Of a stretch of 34,864 nucleotides of DNA, positions 25,316 through 34,864 are shown in pieces. The stretch lies in NCBI GenBank assembly GCA_029777935.1, contig JAKORH010000034.1:1-34864 (forward strand), given 5' to 3'. The DNA comes from Pseudomonadota bacterium (GTDB lineage Bacteria > Pseudomonadota > Gammaproteobacteria > Burkholderiales > Burkholderiaceae). The translations under genes were made by a program, and so were the position numbers. How positions within the stretch are numbered: position 1 is the first letter of the stretch; every line of letters begins with the position of its first letter. Below the pieces are notes generated by a model that was given only the letters and a program-made list of their open reading frames with translations, searched no databases and had not been told where the DNA came from.

Positions 25316-26467
25316 TCACCTTTCCTGTGGCGTCGGGTTCGGGTTATTGGAAGGCTGGACGCGGTTGTCGACGACCACCGGCGTTCCGTTCTTCAGCTTG
25401 AGCTGGCCGCTGGTGACCACCTGCTGGCCGGCCTCGAGGCCCTTGGTGATCGAAATCTGGTCGCCGCGCGTCGGACCGGTCTCGACGAACACCTGATTCG
25501 CGACCAACTGTTCGCCTCCGGCCACGGCGGGGGGCTGGCCCGGCTTCGCCGGCGCCGGTTTGGCCTTCGCCACCACGAACACCGTCGAGCCGTACGGGTT
25601 GTAGGTGATCGCGGCCTGCGGCACCGTCAGACGGTCCTCGACGCCACCAACGTCGATGCGGACGTCGGCGAACATGCCGGGCAGCAGATCGCGCTTTGGG
25701 TTGGCGACAGTGGCCTCGACCAGAATGTTGCGGGTGGACGGGTCGACCTTCGGGTTGATCGCGTTGATCTTGCCGCTGAAAGTCTGGCCCGGGAACGCAT
25801 CGAGCGAGAGCTTGACGGCCTGGCCCACGGCGAGGCCGTTGAGCTGCTGCTGCGGCAGCGTGAAGTCGACGTAGATCGGATCGAGCGTCTGCAACGTGAC
25901 CAGCTTGTCGCCGGCATTGACGTATTGCCCGGGCTGCAACGTGGTGATGCCGAGCCGGCCAGCGAACGGCGCGCGGATCGACTTCTTGTCGACCACGGCG
26001 GCCTGCTGCGCCACCTGGGCGAGCTTCGTCTTCAGGTCGTTCGTGTCGGCGTCGACCTGGGCCTGGCTCACTGCCTGCACCGCGAGCTGGGCCTGGTCGC
26101 GCTTGAGCACGATCGCGGCTTGGTCGGCGGCAGCCTGCAGCGCGCGCAGTTGCGCGGCGTCGGCATCGGCATTGAGCTGCACCAGCAGCGCGCCGGCTCG
26201 CACATCCTGCCCCGACTTGAAGTGCACGCTGCGCACCAGCCCGGCGATCTCGCTCGACAGGTCGGCGCCGCGCACCGGCATAAGCGTGCCCACCGCCTTC
26301 AGTTGCGGCTGCCATTGCAGCTTCTGTACCTCGATCGTCGACACCGTCTGCGGTTGCGGCTTGGGGACCGCCGCGATCACTTTCCTGATCTGAATAAACT
26401 TGCCCAGGGCCAGCGCCGCGATCAGCACCAGCACGGCGCCGATCATGATCAGCATGCGCTTCGTCAT
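25316..26467 (-). CDS. RND efflux membrane-fusion (adaptor) protein
   Basis: A 383-residue periplasmic adaptor. The ATG at 26467, with GGAGAAC about eight bases upstream, gives an N-terminal membrane anchor (MLIMIGAVLVLIAALALG). The lipoyl/barrel-sandwich half-motifs flank an alpha hairpin: VRSVHFKSGQDVRAGALLVQLN, a coiled Ala/Gln-rich helix pair, then IRAPFAGRLGITTLQPGQYVNAGDKLV. Beta-barrel and membrane-proximal domains follow. There is no lipobox, so it is probably held by an uncleaved anchor. It lies 35 bases after the outer-membrane factor gene and 13 before the pump. Confidence 0.92.
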   Translation of the reverse strand: MTKRMLIMIGAVLVLIAALALGKFIQIRKVIAAVPKPQPQTVSTIEVQKLQWQPQLKAVGTLMPVRGADLSSEIAGLVRSVHFKSGQDVRAGALLVQLNADADAAQLRALQAAADQAAIVLKRDQAQLAVQAVSQAQVDADTNDLKTKLAQVAQQAAVVDKKSIRAPFAGRLGITTLQPGQYVNAGDKLVTLQTLDPIYVDFTLPQQQLNGLAVGQAVKLSLDAFPGQTFSGKINAINPKVDPSTRNILVEATVANPKRDLLPGMFADVRIDVGGVEDRLTVPQAAITYNPYGSTVFVVAKAKPAPAKPGQPPAVAGGEQLVANQVFVETGPTRGDQISITKGLEAGQQVVTSGQLKLKNGTPVVVDNRVQPSNNPNPTPQER

Positions 26468-26502
26468 TTTCGAGTTCTCCAGCGGTTCGTCGAACCGCGC
26501 TT

Positions 26503-28059
26503 TCAATCCTGCACTGCGGCGGCGGACACGTCGGGCAGCGGGCCTCGATTCCACCAGCCTCCGCCGAGCGCCTGGAACAGCGCGGCCGTGTCCGCATAGC
26601 GCGCCGCCTGCGCTTGCGCCAGCGCCGTGTGGGTCTGCAGCCAGGCCTGCTGCGACGTGAGCAACTGCACGTAGCTCACAGCGCCGTTACGGTACTGATC
26701 AGTGCTCATGTCGAGCGACTGCCGCGCGGCGGCCTCGGCGTCGGCTTGGGACTTGAGGGCGTCCGCGTCGAACTGCAGCGCGCGCAAGGCATCGGCCACG
26801 TTCTGGAACGCCACCAGCAACGTGCCGCGGTATTGGGCGGCGGCCGCATCGAATGCCGCGATGGCCGCGCGCCGCTGGGCATTCAACGCGTCGCCGTGGA
26901 ACAGCGGCTGGGTCAGGCCCGCCGCCAGGCTCCAGAAGGTCCACGGACTCGAGAACAGGTCGCCGGCGTGCAGCGCGGTGCTGCCGTAGCTCGCGCTGAG
27001 CTGGATCTGCGGATACAGGTTGGCGGTCGCCACACCGACCTGCGCGCTGGCCTGGTGCAGCAACGCCTCGGCAGCGCGCACGTCCGGCCGTTGGCGTGCC
27101 AGCGTCGACGGCAACGACAGCGGCAGCGTCTGCGGCAGGCTGAAGTTGGCGAGGTCGAATTCGGGCAGGCCCGGCTCGCCGGGAAGACGGCCGGCGTAGA
27201 CCGCAAGCTGATGGCGAGCCTGAGCCAGCGACTTTTCCAGCGCCGGCAGCGTCGCCAACGTCTGCGCAACCTGGGTTCGCTGCGCCAGCACGACCGACTT
27301 GGGCGTAGCGCCGATTTCGAACTGCTTTTCGAGTATTTCGAGCTGGCGCTGCTGGGCGTCGAGCACTTCTCTGGTCGCCTTGAGCTGCGCCCGCAACCCC
27401 GCTTCCCTGACCGCAGTGGTTACCAGGTTGCCGGCGAGCATCAGGTAGGTGCCCTCGACCTGGAAGCGCTGCGCGTCGACCTCGGCCTGCGCGCTCTCGA
27501 TCTGGCGGCGCACGCCGCCGAACAAATCGAGCGTGTACGAAACGTTGACTTGGGCGTTGTACAGCGTCAGCAACTGGCCGCCGGGAGTCTGCGTCTGCAC
27601 CGCCGCGGCGTGCTCGCGCTCGGCGCCGAGCTGCGCGTCCACCCTCGGAAGCTGCAAGTTCCCTTGCTGTGCACGCAAGCTCTCCTGCGCCTGACGCAGG
27701 GTGGCCTGCGCCGCGGCCAGGGTCGGACTGCGCTGGAACGCGCTGCGCAGCAAGTCATCGAGCTGATCGGAATGAAACACCGCCCACCATCGGGCCGGGA
27801 TGTCCGAACCGACGGCCCATTCCTGCGCAGTTCCGCCGGCGACGGGCGCCTGCGCGGTCTTCGCCGGCAGCGGCGACGCCGTGTAGTCGGTGCCGCGCGC
27901 GGCCGCGGGAAGCTGCGGCGCCTTGAAATCGGGCCCCACCGCACACGCCGCCACCGCCATGCCGGTCAGCGCGCAGAATCCTGCCAAGCGAAGCGTCGAC
28001 CAGAACTGAGGGTTTCGACGATCGGCGCTCCGCGACGTGACCTCGTTGTTGTTCTTCAT
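26503..28059 (-). CDS. RND efflux outer-membrane lipoprotein (NodT/OprM family)
   Basis: A 518-residue outer-membrane channel component. The signal peptide ends in the lipobox VAAC with Cys39 as the predicted lipidation site. Two OEP repeats follow, each with long helices rich in Ala, Gln and Leu, and the RQRPDVRAAEALLHQASAQVGVATANLYPQI block typical of the NodT family lies near the middle. It is the first gene of the efflux operon, giving the order outer-membrane factor, adaptor, pump, which is the reverse of the usual order in mexAB-oprM-type operons. No regulator gene adjoins it. Confidence 0.92.
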   Translation of the reverse strand: MKNNNEVTSRSADRRNPQFWSTLRLAGFCALTGMAVAACAVGPDFKAPQLPAAARGTDYTASPLPAKTAQAPVAGGTAQEWAVGSDIPARWWAVFHSDQLDDLLRSAFQRSPTLAAAQATLRQAQESLRAQQGNLQLPRVDAQLGAEREHAAAVQTQTPGGQLLTLYNAQVNVSYTLDLFGGVRRQIESAQAEVDAQRFQVEGTYLMLAGNLVTTAVREAGLRAQLKATREVLDAQQRQLEILEKQFEIGATPKSVVLAQRTQVAQTLATLPALEKSLAQARHQLAVYAGRLPGEPGLPEFDLANFSLPQTLPLSLPSTLARQRPDVRAAEALLHQASAQVGVATANLYPQIQLSASYGSTALHAGDLFSSPWTFWSLAAGLTQPLFHGDALNAQRRAAIAAFDAAAAQYRGTLLVAFQNVADALRALQFDADALKSQADAEAAARQSLDMSTDQYRNGAVSYVQLLTSQQAWLQTHTALAQAQAARYADTAALFQALGGGWWNRGPLPDVSAAAVQD

Positions 28060-28463
28060 GATTGCGGGACCGCAGCGTTCGTCGTCAGACGATGGGACAC
28101 ACTAACAGATCGCCGCCCATGCATTGAGCGGGCTGATCTCGTCCGGCGCGGCTGCGACGACCGCGTGCGCGCCACGCGTTCAGGCCCGCGGCACGAGACC
28201 GAATGTGATCAGGCGCTGTGGATTGTCGGCGAGCCACGGCCACAGCAGAGCAGCGCGTGCCATGACCAAGCCTCACGCATTGAGGCGACACGGCTTAGCG
28301 CCGCGAAGCTGCTCTGGAACACCGCTCCGCTTGCAAACACGGCGGACACGTCGTCGAACAGCCCGGCCCCACTGTCGTCCGGGCATTTCCATCCTTTGCC
28401 CAAGGAACACGTTCGCGGTTAGAGAACAAGGCGGGTGGCCGGGTCACCGATTCCGACGACGGC
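28060..28463. other. 404-base gene-free region upstream of the efflux operon
   Basis: No complete gene is visible on either strand. Two minus-strand stretches in different frames have protein-like composition: GLFDDVSAVFASGAVFQSS near 28320-28365 and ALLWPWLADNPQRLITFGL ending at a stop at 28180. They may be remnants of a decayed gene, or chance. A weak promoter-like TTAGTG lies near 28100 on the minus strand. The efflux promoter is probably in the left part of this region, but I cannot place it firmly. Confidence 0.35.
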
Positions 28464-29156
28464 TCACAGACTGGCGCGATGCGCGTGTTCGTAGCCCCAG
28501 CGACTCTTCCACGCCGCCCTCACTGCGTTCGGATATTCGGCGCGGCCGCGGCTGCCGTTGTAGCGCCCGAGCGCCAGGAACAGCTCGCCCTTTTCCAGAT
28601 CGAGGTAGTGGCGCAGGATCACGCAGCCGTAGCGCAGGTTGGCGCGCATGTCGAACAGTTTGCGCGCGTCGCCGTCGCCGATCACGTCGGCCCAGAACGG
28701 CATCACCTGCATGTATCCGCGCGCGCCGGCAGTCGACACGGCGTACTTGCGGAAATTGCTCTCGACTTCGATCAGCCCCAGCACCATCTGACGATCGAGT
28801 CCGGCGCGGGTGGACTCGTAGTCGAGCGTGCGCAGGAACTCCACGCGCGTCCGGTAATCGATTTTGCGCGGCCGCAACCGTTCCGACATCGCTCCCAGCC
28901 AGTCGAGGAAAGCGAGCCGCTCCTCGATGCGCGCGAAGGTCCGTGTCGGCGGCGTGCGATCCGCGATCTGCGCGGCCAGCGCTGCGCGCACCGCGTCGGC
29001 CAGCGGCTCGTACTGCTGCGCGCCGGCGCGCGCCGCGCGTGGGTACAGCAGCGCAAGCGGCGCAGCGGCCGATGCGATCACCGCCCCGGCCAGTCGCCGG
29101 CGCCGGAGGTCAGGCCCGGGCGCTCGCGAGCTGGCGCCGGATGAACTCGTACGCAT
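28464..29156 (-). CDS. lytic transglycosylase, SLT domain
   Basis: A 230-residue periplasmic murein lytic transglycosylase. An arginine-rich, hydrophobic N-terminus ([20 protein letters not shown], about residues 18-37) looks like a signal peptide. The SLT fold has the catalytic glutamate in LIEVESNF (Glu132), the [12 protein letters not shown] motif, and [29 protein letters not shown]. It cleaves the MurNAc-GlcNAc bond with formation of 1,6-anhydro ends, which feed the recycling route containing AmpD and Mpl. The ATG chosen at 29156 overlaps the end of proS by 47 bases; a GTG at 29081 would remove part of the signal peptide. It is co-directional with proS. Confidence 0.88.
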   Translation of the reverse strand: MRTSSSGASSRAPGPDLRRRRLAGAVIASAAAPLALLYPRAARAGAQQYEPLADAVRAALAAQIADRTPPTRTFARIEERLAFLDWLGAMSERLRPRKIDYRTRVEFLRTLDYESTRAGLDRQMVLGLIEVESNFRKYAVSTAGARGYMQVMPFWADVIGDGDARKLFDMRANLRYGCVILRHYLDLEKGELFLALGRYNGSRGRAEYPNAVRAAWKSRWGYEHAHRASL

Positions 29157-30858
29157 CCGTCAGGGGTACCGCGACGGGCGCGAGCGTTCGCCGCTGCGCG
29201 TACTCGAGCTCGCCGCTCTTCAACCCGCGTTCGCCGACGGTGACCCGGTGCGGCACGCCGATCAGTTCCCAGTCGGCAAACATCGCGCCCGGACGTTCGC
29301 CGCGATCGTCGAGCATCACGTCCACGCCGGCGGCGGCGAGCTCGGCGTACAGCCGGTCGGCAACCTGCCGCACCTGGTCCGATTGCCGGTAGTTGACCGG
29401 GCAGATCACCACTTCGAACGGCGCGATCGCATCGGGCCAGATGATGCCTTTGGCGTCGTGGTTCTGCTCGATCGCCGCGCCGAGCAGCCGCGTGACACCG
29501 ATGCCGTAGCAACCCATCCTCATCAGCGCCGGTGCACCGTTCTCGTCGGTGAAGGTCAGCTTCATCGCCTCCGGATACGGCAGGCAGGCAAACACATGGC
29601 CGACCTCGATGCCGCGCTGGATCGCGAGGACGCCCCTGCCGTCGGGCGACGGGTCGCCGGCGACCACGTTGCGAATGTCGGCGACGATCGGTTCGGGCAA
29701 GTCGCGACTCCAGTTCACGCCCGTGAGGTGGTAGTCCTCCTCGTTCGCGCCGCACACGAAGTCGCTCATGTTTGCCACCGTGCGGTCGGCGACGACCGTG
29801 ACCGGCCGGCGCATGTTGATCGGCCCGAGGTAGCCGGGCCGGCAGCCGAACACACCGCGGATTTCGGCCTCCGTCGCGAAGCGATAGCCGTCCCGCAGCC
29901 CCGGCAGCTTGCCCGCCTTGATCTCGTTCAGCTCGTGATCGCCGCGGATCAGCAGCAGGAAGATCCTCGCATCGACCGGCTCGCCCTTGTTGTTCTTCTC
30001 GTCGACCGCGAGCACGATCGACTTGACCGTGCGTTCGAGCGGCAGCCCGAGCAGCCGGGCAACGTCCTCGCACCTTTCCTTGCCCGGCGTCGGCGTCTTC
30101 GTCAGCGGCTCGCTCGGCGCGGCGCGCCGCGCGATCAGCGGCAGCGCCTCGGCCAGCTCGATGTTGGCCGCGTAGTCGGAGGTCGGGCAGTAGGCGATCG
30201 CGTCCTCGCCGGTGTCGGCGATGACCTGGAATTCGTGGCTCGCCTGGCCGCCGATCGCGCCGGTGTCCGCCGCCACCGCGCGGTACTTCAGGCCCATGCG
30301 CGTGAAGATGCGGCAATACGCGTCGTACATCGCCTGGTAGCTCTTCATCGCGCCCGCCTCGTCGCGGTCGAACGAGTAGGCGTCCTTCATCGTGAACTCG
30401 CGCCCGCGCATCACGCCGAAGCGCGGCCGGCGCTCGTCCCGGAACTTGGTTTGGATGTGATAGAAGTTCACGGGCAACTGCTTGTAGCTGCGGATCGACT
30501 CGCGCACGATGTCGGCGATCACCTCCTCCGACGTCGGCTGCACCACGAAGTCGCGCTGGTGACGGTCCTGCAGCCGCAGCAGTTCCGGACCCATCTTGTA
30601 CCAGCGCCCCGATTCCATCCACAGCTCCGCCGGCTGCACCACCGGCATCAACAGCTCGATCGCGCGGGCCCGGTTCATCTCCTCGCGGATGATCGTCTCG
30701 ATGCGGCGGATCGACCGCAGCCCGAGCGGCAGGTAGCTGTAGATGCCGGCCGCCAGCTTCCTGATCATGCCGGCGCGCACCATCAGCCGGTGGCTGACGA
30801 CCTCGGCGTCGGCCGGGGCTTCCTTGAGAGTCGAAACGAAGTAGGCAGAGGCGCGCAT
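29110..30858 (-). CDS. proS: prolyl-tRNA synthetase
   Basis: A 582-residue bacterial-type class II synthetase that charges tRNA(Pro). Class II motif 2 is around [25 protein letters not shown] and motif 3 is [14 protein letters not shown]. Between them, about residues 225-390, lies the YbaK-like editing insertion (INS domain), which in this enzyme type hydrolyses Ala-tRNA(Pro). The anticodon-binding domain is at the C-terminus ([24 protein letters not shown]). The start is ATG 30858, following a 99-base divergent gap to rppH. The transglycosylase gene overlaps its 3' end. Confidence 0.95.
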   Translation of the reverse strand: MRASAYFVSTLKEAPADAEVVSHRLMVRAGMIRKLAAGIYSYLPLGLRSIRRIETIIREEMNRARAIELLMPVVQPAELWMESGRWYKMGPELLRLQDRHQRDFVVQPTSEEVIADIVRESIRSYKQLPVNFYHIQTKFRDERRPRFGVMRGREFTMKDAYSFDRDEAGAMKSYQAMYDAYCRIFTRMGLKYRAVAADTGAIGGQASHEFQVIADTGEDAIAYCPTSDYAANIELAEALPLIARRAAPSEPLTKTPTPGKERCEDVARLLGLPLERTVKSIVLAVDEKNNKGEPVDARIFLLLIRGDHELNEIKAGKLPGLRDGYRFATEAEIRGVFGCRPGYLGPINMRRPVTVVADRTVANMSDFVCGANEEDYHLTGVNWSRDLPEPIVADIRNVVAGDPSPDGRGVLAIQRGIEVGHVFACLPYPEAMKLTFTDENGAPALMRMGCYGIGVTRLLGAAIEQNHDAKGIIWPDAIAPFEVVICPVNYRQSDQVRQVADRLYAELAAAGVDVMLDDRGERPGAMFADWELIGVPHRVTVGERGLKSGELEYAQRRTLAPVAVPLTDAYEFIRRQLASARA

Positions 30859-30919
30859 CGCGTCGAGGACGGGGTCGGGAAGTCGACCGAAAACATGACC
30901 GCATTGTGAAACGCGGACC

Positions 30920-30925
30920 TATAAT
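30920..30925 (+). promoter_or_regulatory. -10 element for rppH
   Basis: TATAAT, a perfect match, is followed by CGG and lies 32 bases before the rppH ATG. The -35 region is weak (ATGACC at 30895-30900, spacing 19). The reverse strand also reads TTATAG here, so the divergent proS promoter may overlap. Confidence 0.5.
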
Positions 30926-30957
30926 CGGCCGCAGATGATATAGCGTCAGGTGTTGGC

Positions 30958-31527
30958 ATGCTGGACAAGGACGGCTATCGCCCGAATGTCGGCGTCATCC
31001 TGCTCAATTACCGGAACGAGGTCTTCTGGGGCAAGCGCGTCAGGCAGCATTCATGGCAGTTCCCGCAAGGCGGGATCAAGCAGGGCGAATCTCCCGAACA
31101 GGCGATGTTCCGCGAGCTGTACGAGGAGATCGGGCTGAAGCCCGAGCACGTGAAGATCGTCGCCCGCACGCGCGAATGGCTTCGGTACGACGTTCCCGAG
31201 CAGTGGGTGCGGCGCGAGCTGCGCGGCAATTACCGCGGGCAGAAGCAGATCTGGTTCCTGCTGCGCTTGCTGGCGCGCGACTGCGACGTGTCGCTGCGCC
31301 GGTCCGAGAAGCCGGAGTTCGATGCGTGGCGGTGGCAGCACTACTGGATACCGCTCGACGCGGTGATCGAGTTCAAGCGCGAGGTCTATCAGCAGGCGCT
31401 GGCGGAGCTGTCGCGCTACGTCTTCCGGCCGAACCGGCGCGGCTTCGGACGCACGCGCCGGCGCGACGATCGGGCAGCGACGGAGTCGCCTGAGGTGATA
31501 GAGGCGACCAACCGGTCGGCTTCCTGA
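30958..31527 (+). CDS. rppH: RNA pyrophosphohydrolase (Nudix)
   Basis: A 189-residue Nudix hydrolase that converts 5'-triphosphate ends of mRNA to monophosphate, starting RNase E-dependent decay. It opens [27 protein letters not shown]. The complete Nudix box starts at [23 protein letters not shown] (about residues 38-60), and QFPQGG precedes it. The extra C-terminal tail ([15 protein letters not shown]...) is basic and may add RNA contacts. It is divergent from proS and convergent with proB. Confidence 0.94.
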   Translation: MLDKDGYRPNVGVILLNYRNEVFWGKRVRQHSWQFPQGGIKQGESPEQAMFRELYEEIGLKPEHVKIVARTREWLRYDVPEQWVRRELRGNYRGQKQIWFLLRLLARDCDVSLRRSEKPEFDAWRWQHYWIPLDAVIEFKREVYQQALAELSRYVFRPNRRGFGRTRRRDDRAATESPEVIEATNRSAS

Positions 31528-31622
31528 TACGGGGAAGCGGCACCGATCGCGCCGCGCGCTGCGATTCCTCCGCCGGTTCCGGCTGAGTTCCAGCTTGTGT
31601 CTGCGGCCGCCGCTGCGCGGCT

Positions 31623-31641
31623 TGACCTGCTGCGCAGGTCA
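31623..31641. repeat. hairpin in the rppH-proB convergent gap
   Basis: TGACCTGC and GCAGGTCA form a perfect eight-base stem with a three-base loop. Neither strand has a T-run after it, so it is not a standard intrinsic terminator, but it may help end one of the two convergent transcripts. Confidence 0.5.
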
Positions 31642-31652
31642 GCCTGCGACGC

Positions 31653-31686
31653 AATCTCGTCCTGAGCTTCAGCTCAGAACGAGATT
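31653..31686. repeat. 16-base inverted repeat spanning the proB stop codon
   Basis: AATCTCGTCCTGAGCT and AGCTCAGAACGAGATT are inverse complements with one mismatch and a two-base loop. The loop and first arm contain the TGA of proB, so the last five codons of proB are one arm. It probably acts as a transcript-end structure for proB or rppH. No T-run follows. Confidence 0.55.
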
Positions 31687-32784
31687 GTCGCGGTGAATCA
31701 GCTCGGGTTCTTCGAAGTAGCCGAGTGTGGCTTCGATCTCGCTGCTCGGCTTGCGCGCAATCTGGCGCGTTTCGGTGCTGTCGTAGTTCGCGAGACCGCG
31801 CGCGACTTCGCGCCCGTCGGGTCCGATGCACGCAATCACGTCGCCGCGCGCGAACTCGCCCACGACTTCGACCACGCCGATCGGCAGCAGGCTCTTGCCC
31901 GCGCCGCGCAGCGCGCGCGCGGCACCGGCATCGATCACGACGCGTCCCTTCATCTGCAGGTGGTCGGCCAGCCATTGCTTGCGAGCCGTCAGCACCGCGG
32001 TGGTCGCCGCAAGTTCGGTGCCGATGCGTTCGCCTGCGGCCAGCCGCACCAGCACGTCGGCCTCGCGCCCACTCGCGATCACCGTATGCGCGCCGCTGCG
32101 TGCGGCGCGTTTGGCCGCCAGTACCTTGGAGATCATGCCGCCGCGCGCGATCGCGCTGCCGCTGCCGCCGGCAACCGCCTCCAGCGCGGGATCGCCGGCT
32201 TGCGCGCTCCCGATCAGCGTGGCCGAGGGATCGCGTCGCGGATCGGCGCTGAACAGGCCGCGCTGGTCCGTCAGGATCACCAGCGCGTCGGCTTCGACCA
32301 GATTGGCTACCAGCGCTCCGAGCGTGTCGTTGTCGCCGAACTTGATCTCGTCGGTCACCACGGTGTCGTTCTCGTTGATCACCGCGACCACGTCCAGCGC
32401 GAGCAGCGTCAGCAGCGTCGACCGGGCATTCAGATAGCGGGCGCGGTCGGCCAGATCTGCGTGCGTCAGCAGCACCTGCGCGGTGCGCTTGCCAAGCGCG
32501 CGAAAGCTGGTCTCGTACGCCTGCGCCAGCCCCATCTGGCCGACTGCGGCGGCGGCCTGCAGCTCATGCATCTGCTTCGGCCGGCGCGTCCAGCCGAGGC
32601 GCTTCATGCCTTCGGCGATCGCGCCGCTCGACACGAGCAGAACTTGCTTGCCACCTTGGTTCAGCTGCGAGATCTGGCGCGCCCATTCCGAGATCGCCGC
32701 GAGATCGAGCCCGCGGCCCTCGTTCGTGACCAGGCTGCTGCCCACTTTGACGACCAGGCGTCGGGCCGCGGCGATGACCGACAT
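31669..32784 (-). CDS. proB: glutamate 5-kinase
   Basis: A 371-residue enzyme that phosphorylates glutamate at the start of proline synthesis. The N-terminal amino-acid kinase domain has [31 protein letters not shown] and [20 protein letters not shown]-terminal PUA domain ([29 protein letters not shown]...) is present, as in full-length bacterial ProB. ATG 32784 starts six bases after the obg stop; a GTG at 32793 overlapping that stop is the alternative. Its product pathway supplies the substrate of ProS, encoded nearby. The gene ends in an inverted repeat. Confidence 0.95.
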   Translation of the reverse strand: MSVIAAARRLVVKVGSSLVTNEGRGLDLAAISEWARQISQLNQGGKQVLLVSSGAIAEGMKRLGWTRRPKQMHELQAAAAVGQMGLAQAYETSFRALGKRTAQVLLTHADLADRARYLNARSTLLTLLALDVVAVINENDTVVTDEIKFGDNDTLGALVANLVEADALVILTDQRGLFSADPRRDPSATLIGSAQAGDPALEAVAGGSGSAIARGGMISKVLAAKRAARSGAHTVIASGREADVLVRLAAGERIGTELAATTAVLTARKQWLADHLQMKGRVVIDAGAARALRGAGKSLLPIGVVEVVGEFARGDVIACIGPDGREVARGLANYDSTETRQIARKPSSEIEATLGYFEEPELIHRDNLVLS

Positions 32785-32789
32785 ACTGC

Positions 32790-33920
<1,131 letters not shown>

Positions 33921-34181
33921 TCAGGTGCGCGGAAGCACGCTGACGGTCTGACGGTTCTGCGCCCCGGTCACGTGGAACCTGACGGTCCCGTCGATCGTGG
34001 CGAACAGGGTGTGATCGCGCCCGATCCCGACGTTGTCCCCGGGGTGGAACCGGGTCCCGCGCTGGCGGACAATGATGCCGCCGGCATTGATCGACTCCCC
34101 GCCGTAAACCTTCACGCCCAACCGCTTGGCCTGGGAGTCGCGCCCGTTGCGGGACGAGCCACCTGCCTTCTTGTGTGCCAT
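33921..34181 (-). CDS. rpmA: 50S ribosomal protein L27
   Basis: An 86-residue ribosomal protein whose N-terminal tail reaches toward the peptidyl-transferase centre. It starts [29 protein letters not shown] and is complete. It needs no N-terminal cleavage, unlike the Firmicute form, because it begins directly with AHKKAGG. It lies 34 bases after rplU in the same transcript. Confidence 0.97.
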   Translation of the reverse strand: MAHKKAGGSSRNGRDSQAKRLGVKVYGGESINAGGIIVRQRGTRFHPGDNVGIGRDHTLFATIDGTVRFHVTGAQNRQTVSVLPRT

Positions 34182-34215
34182 TTCGTTCCTCGCTTGCCGA
34201 ACCGTCCGACCCGCT

Positions 34216-34524
34216 TCAGCCGATCGAATCGATGCGCAGTTCGGTGAAATTCTGCCGGTGGCCGGCGCGCTTCTGGAAATGCTTGCGCCGCCGCATCTTG
34301 AAGATCCTGACCTTGGGATGCCGGCCTTGTGCCACCACGGTCGCCTTGACCGATGCGCCGGCAACGAGCGGCGTGCCGACGCGCACCTCGGCGCCCTCGC
34401 CGATGGCGAGCACCTGATCGAGCGTCACCTGCGCGCCGACATCGCCGACGATCGACTCGACCTTGATCGTCTGTCCGCTGGCGACACGATACTGCTTGCC
34501 GCCGCTCCTGATCACTGCGTACAT
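34216..34524 (-). CDS. rplU: 50S ribosomal protein L21
   Basis: A 102-residue ribosomal protein beginning [23 protein letters not shown], with the typical [27 protein letters not shown]-terminus that binds 23S rRNA. A GGAGCAGAAGAGA purine stretch precedes the ATG. It is the first gene of the rplU-rpmA-obg-proB series. Confidence 0.97.
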   Translation of the reverse strand: MYAVIRSGGKQYRVASGQTIKVESIVGDVGAQVTLDQVLAIGEGAEVRVGTPLVAGASVKATVVAQGRHPKVRIFKMRRRKHFQKRAGHRQNFTELRIDSIG

Positions 34525-34588
34525 TCTCTTCTGCTCCTGCCGCTCGCCGCACCGCCGGCAACGGGCAATCGATCCCGGAAAGCCGCGC

Positions 34589-34618
34589 ATTTTCTCACGC
34601 TGCGGCAAGCGCGGTCAA
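34589..34618 (-). promoter_or_regulatory. sigma-70 promoter for rplU-rpmA
   Basis: On the minus strand TTGACC (34613-34618) and GAAAAT (34589-34594) are separated by 18 bases, giving a start near 34582 and a leader of about 58 bases before rplU. The -35 matches five of six consensus bases. Confidence 0.6.
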
Positions 34619-34678
34619 ACTGCCGGATCGCTGGCCCGCTCAGGACCGGGCGCGGCCGAGCGCACCGCGCCGGCCACC

Positions 34679-34684
34679 TATAAT
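34679..34684 (+). promoter_or_regulatory. -10 element for ispB
   Basis: TATAAT, a perfect match, is followed by CCG and lies 28 bases before the ispB TTG. No clear -35 is seen. It is divergent from the rplU promoter. Confidence 0.5.
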
Positions 34685-34711
34685 CCGTACGCAAATCCCC
34701 GAGCAACGACC

Positions 34712-34864
34712 TTGTCAGCGCTGCAGACCGTGCCCGAAGCGCAGTCGTCCACGGACGAACTGGCGCGTCTGCTCGCCCCGATCGCCGACGACATGCGGGC
34801 CGTCGACGGCCTGATCCGCGAGCGGCTCGGCTCGGACGTAGCGCTGATCGGTACGATCGCCGAC
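34712..34864 (+). CDS. ispB: octaprenyl diphosphate synthase, N-terminal part
   Basis: The first 51 codons of a trans-polyprenyl diphosphate synthase, which makes the ubiquinone side chain. The reading LLAPIADDMRAVDGLIRERLGSDVALIGTIAD matches the N-terminus of IspB, and its place divergent from rplU is standard in beta- and gammaproteobacteria. The start is inferred as TTG 34712, since the first in-frame ATG is 27 codons later, inside conserved sequence. The gene runs off the window, before the DDxxD motifs. Confidence 0.8.
   Translation, partial: MSALQTVPEAQSSTDELARLLAPIADDMRAVDGLIRERLGSDVALIGTIAD

Noticed and set aside
22228..25401. 1057-codon open frame opposite the RND pump gene
   Set aside because: The minus-strand protein is an unmistakable HAE1 permease. 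The plus-strand product is a repetitive His/Gln/Arg/Asp shadow.
29078..30904. 608-codon minus-strand frame overlapping proS
   Set aside because: It is an out-of-frame shadow of proS, which has all class II synthetase motifs.

Overview
This window looks like ordinary chromosome from a high-GC betaproteobacterium, most likely of the order Burkholderiales. The evidence is the dense GC-rich coding with GTG and TTG starts, a lysine/alanine-rich histone H1-like protein, an NrdR-regulated class Ia ribonucleotide reductase with a long alpha subunit, and the block rplU-rpmA-obg-proB / rppH / proS / lytic transglycosylase next to ispB. I see no rRNA, tRNA, CRISPR array, phage gene, transposase or integrase, and no sign of a recently acquired island.

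Layout, left to right. (1) 7-3292, minus strand: a tightly packed set with start/stop overlaps: mpl (murein recycling), a YqiA-like hydrolase, a FabG-like SDR, a YbaK/EbsC-type tRNA deacylase, then a possible 22-residue membrane peptide. (2) 3371-9407, plus strand: a degenerate nucleotidyltransferase-like protein, a TlpA-type thioredoxin, accB-accC (acetyl-CoA carboxylase), prmA, a zinc-ribbon/DUF3426 membrane protein and a PfkB-family kinase, followed by a separate glycine-zipper lipoprotein at 9531. (3) 10047-15677, minus strand: yggT, the histone H1-like gene with a clear terminator, then nrdB and nrdA, headed by two NrdR boxes. (4) 15958-20754, minus strand: a translationally coupled chain read as ccsA-like, a 79-residue zinc-ribbon membrane protein, pilS, pilR and ampD. 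ffh is divergent from it across only 45 bases. (5) 22219-28059, minus strand: a tripartite RND efflux system in the order outer-membrane factor, adaptor, pump. (6) 28464-34524: a lytic transglycosylase and proS (minus), rppH (plus), then proB, obg, rpmA and rplU (minus), and the first 51 codons of ispB (plus) running off the right edge.

The genes are mostly housekeeping: nucleotide supply (NrdAB), fatty-acid initiation (AccBC), cell-wall turnover (Mpl, AmpD, transglycosylase), protein targeting and ribosome assembly (Ffh, L21, L27, Obg, PrmA), tRNA charging and proofreading (ProS, YbaK-like), mRNA decay (RppH) and type IV pilus control (PilSR). I did not find a convincing new biological system. 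The points most worth checking are a terminator placed on top of the obg ribosome-binding region, an orphan terminator between nrdB and the histone gene that suggests a small RNA or a long 3' UTR, the paired NrdR operators, a conserved nucleotidyltransferase-like protein lacking a catalytic acid, and a 404-base gene-free stretch before the efflux operon that may hold gene remnants.
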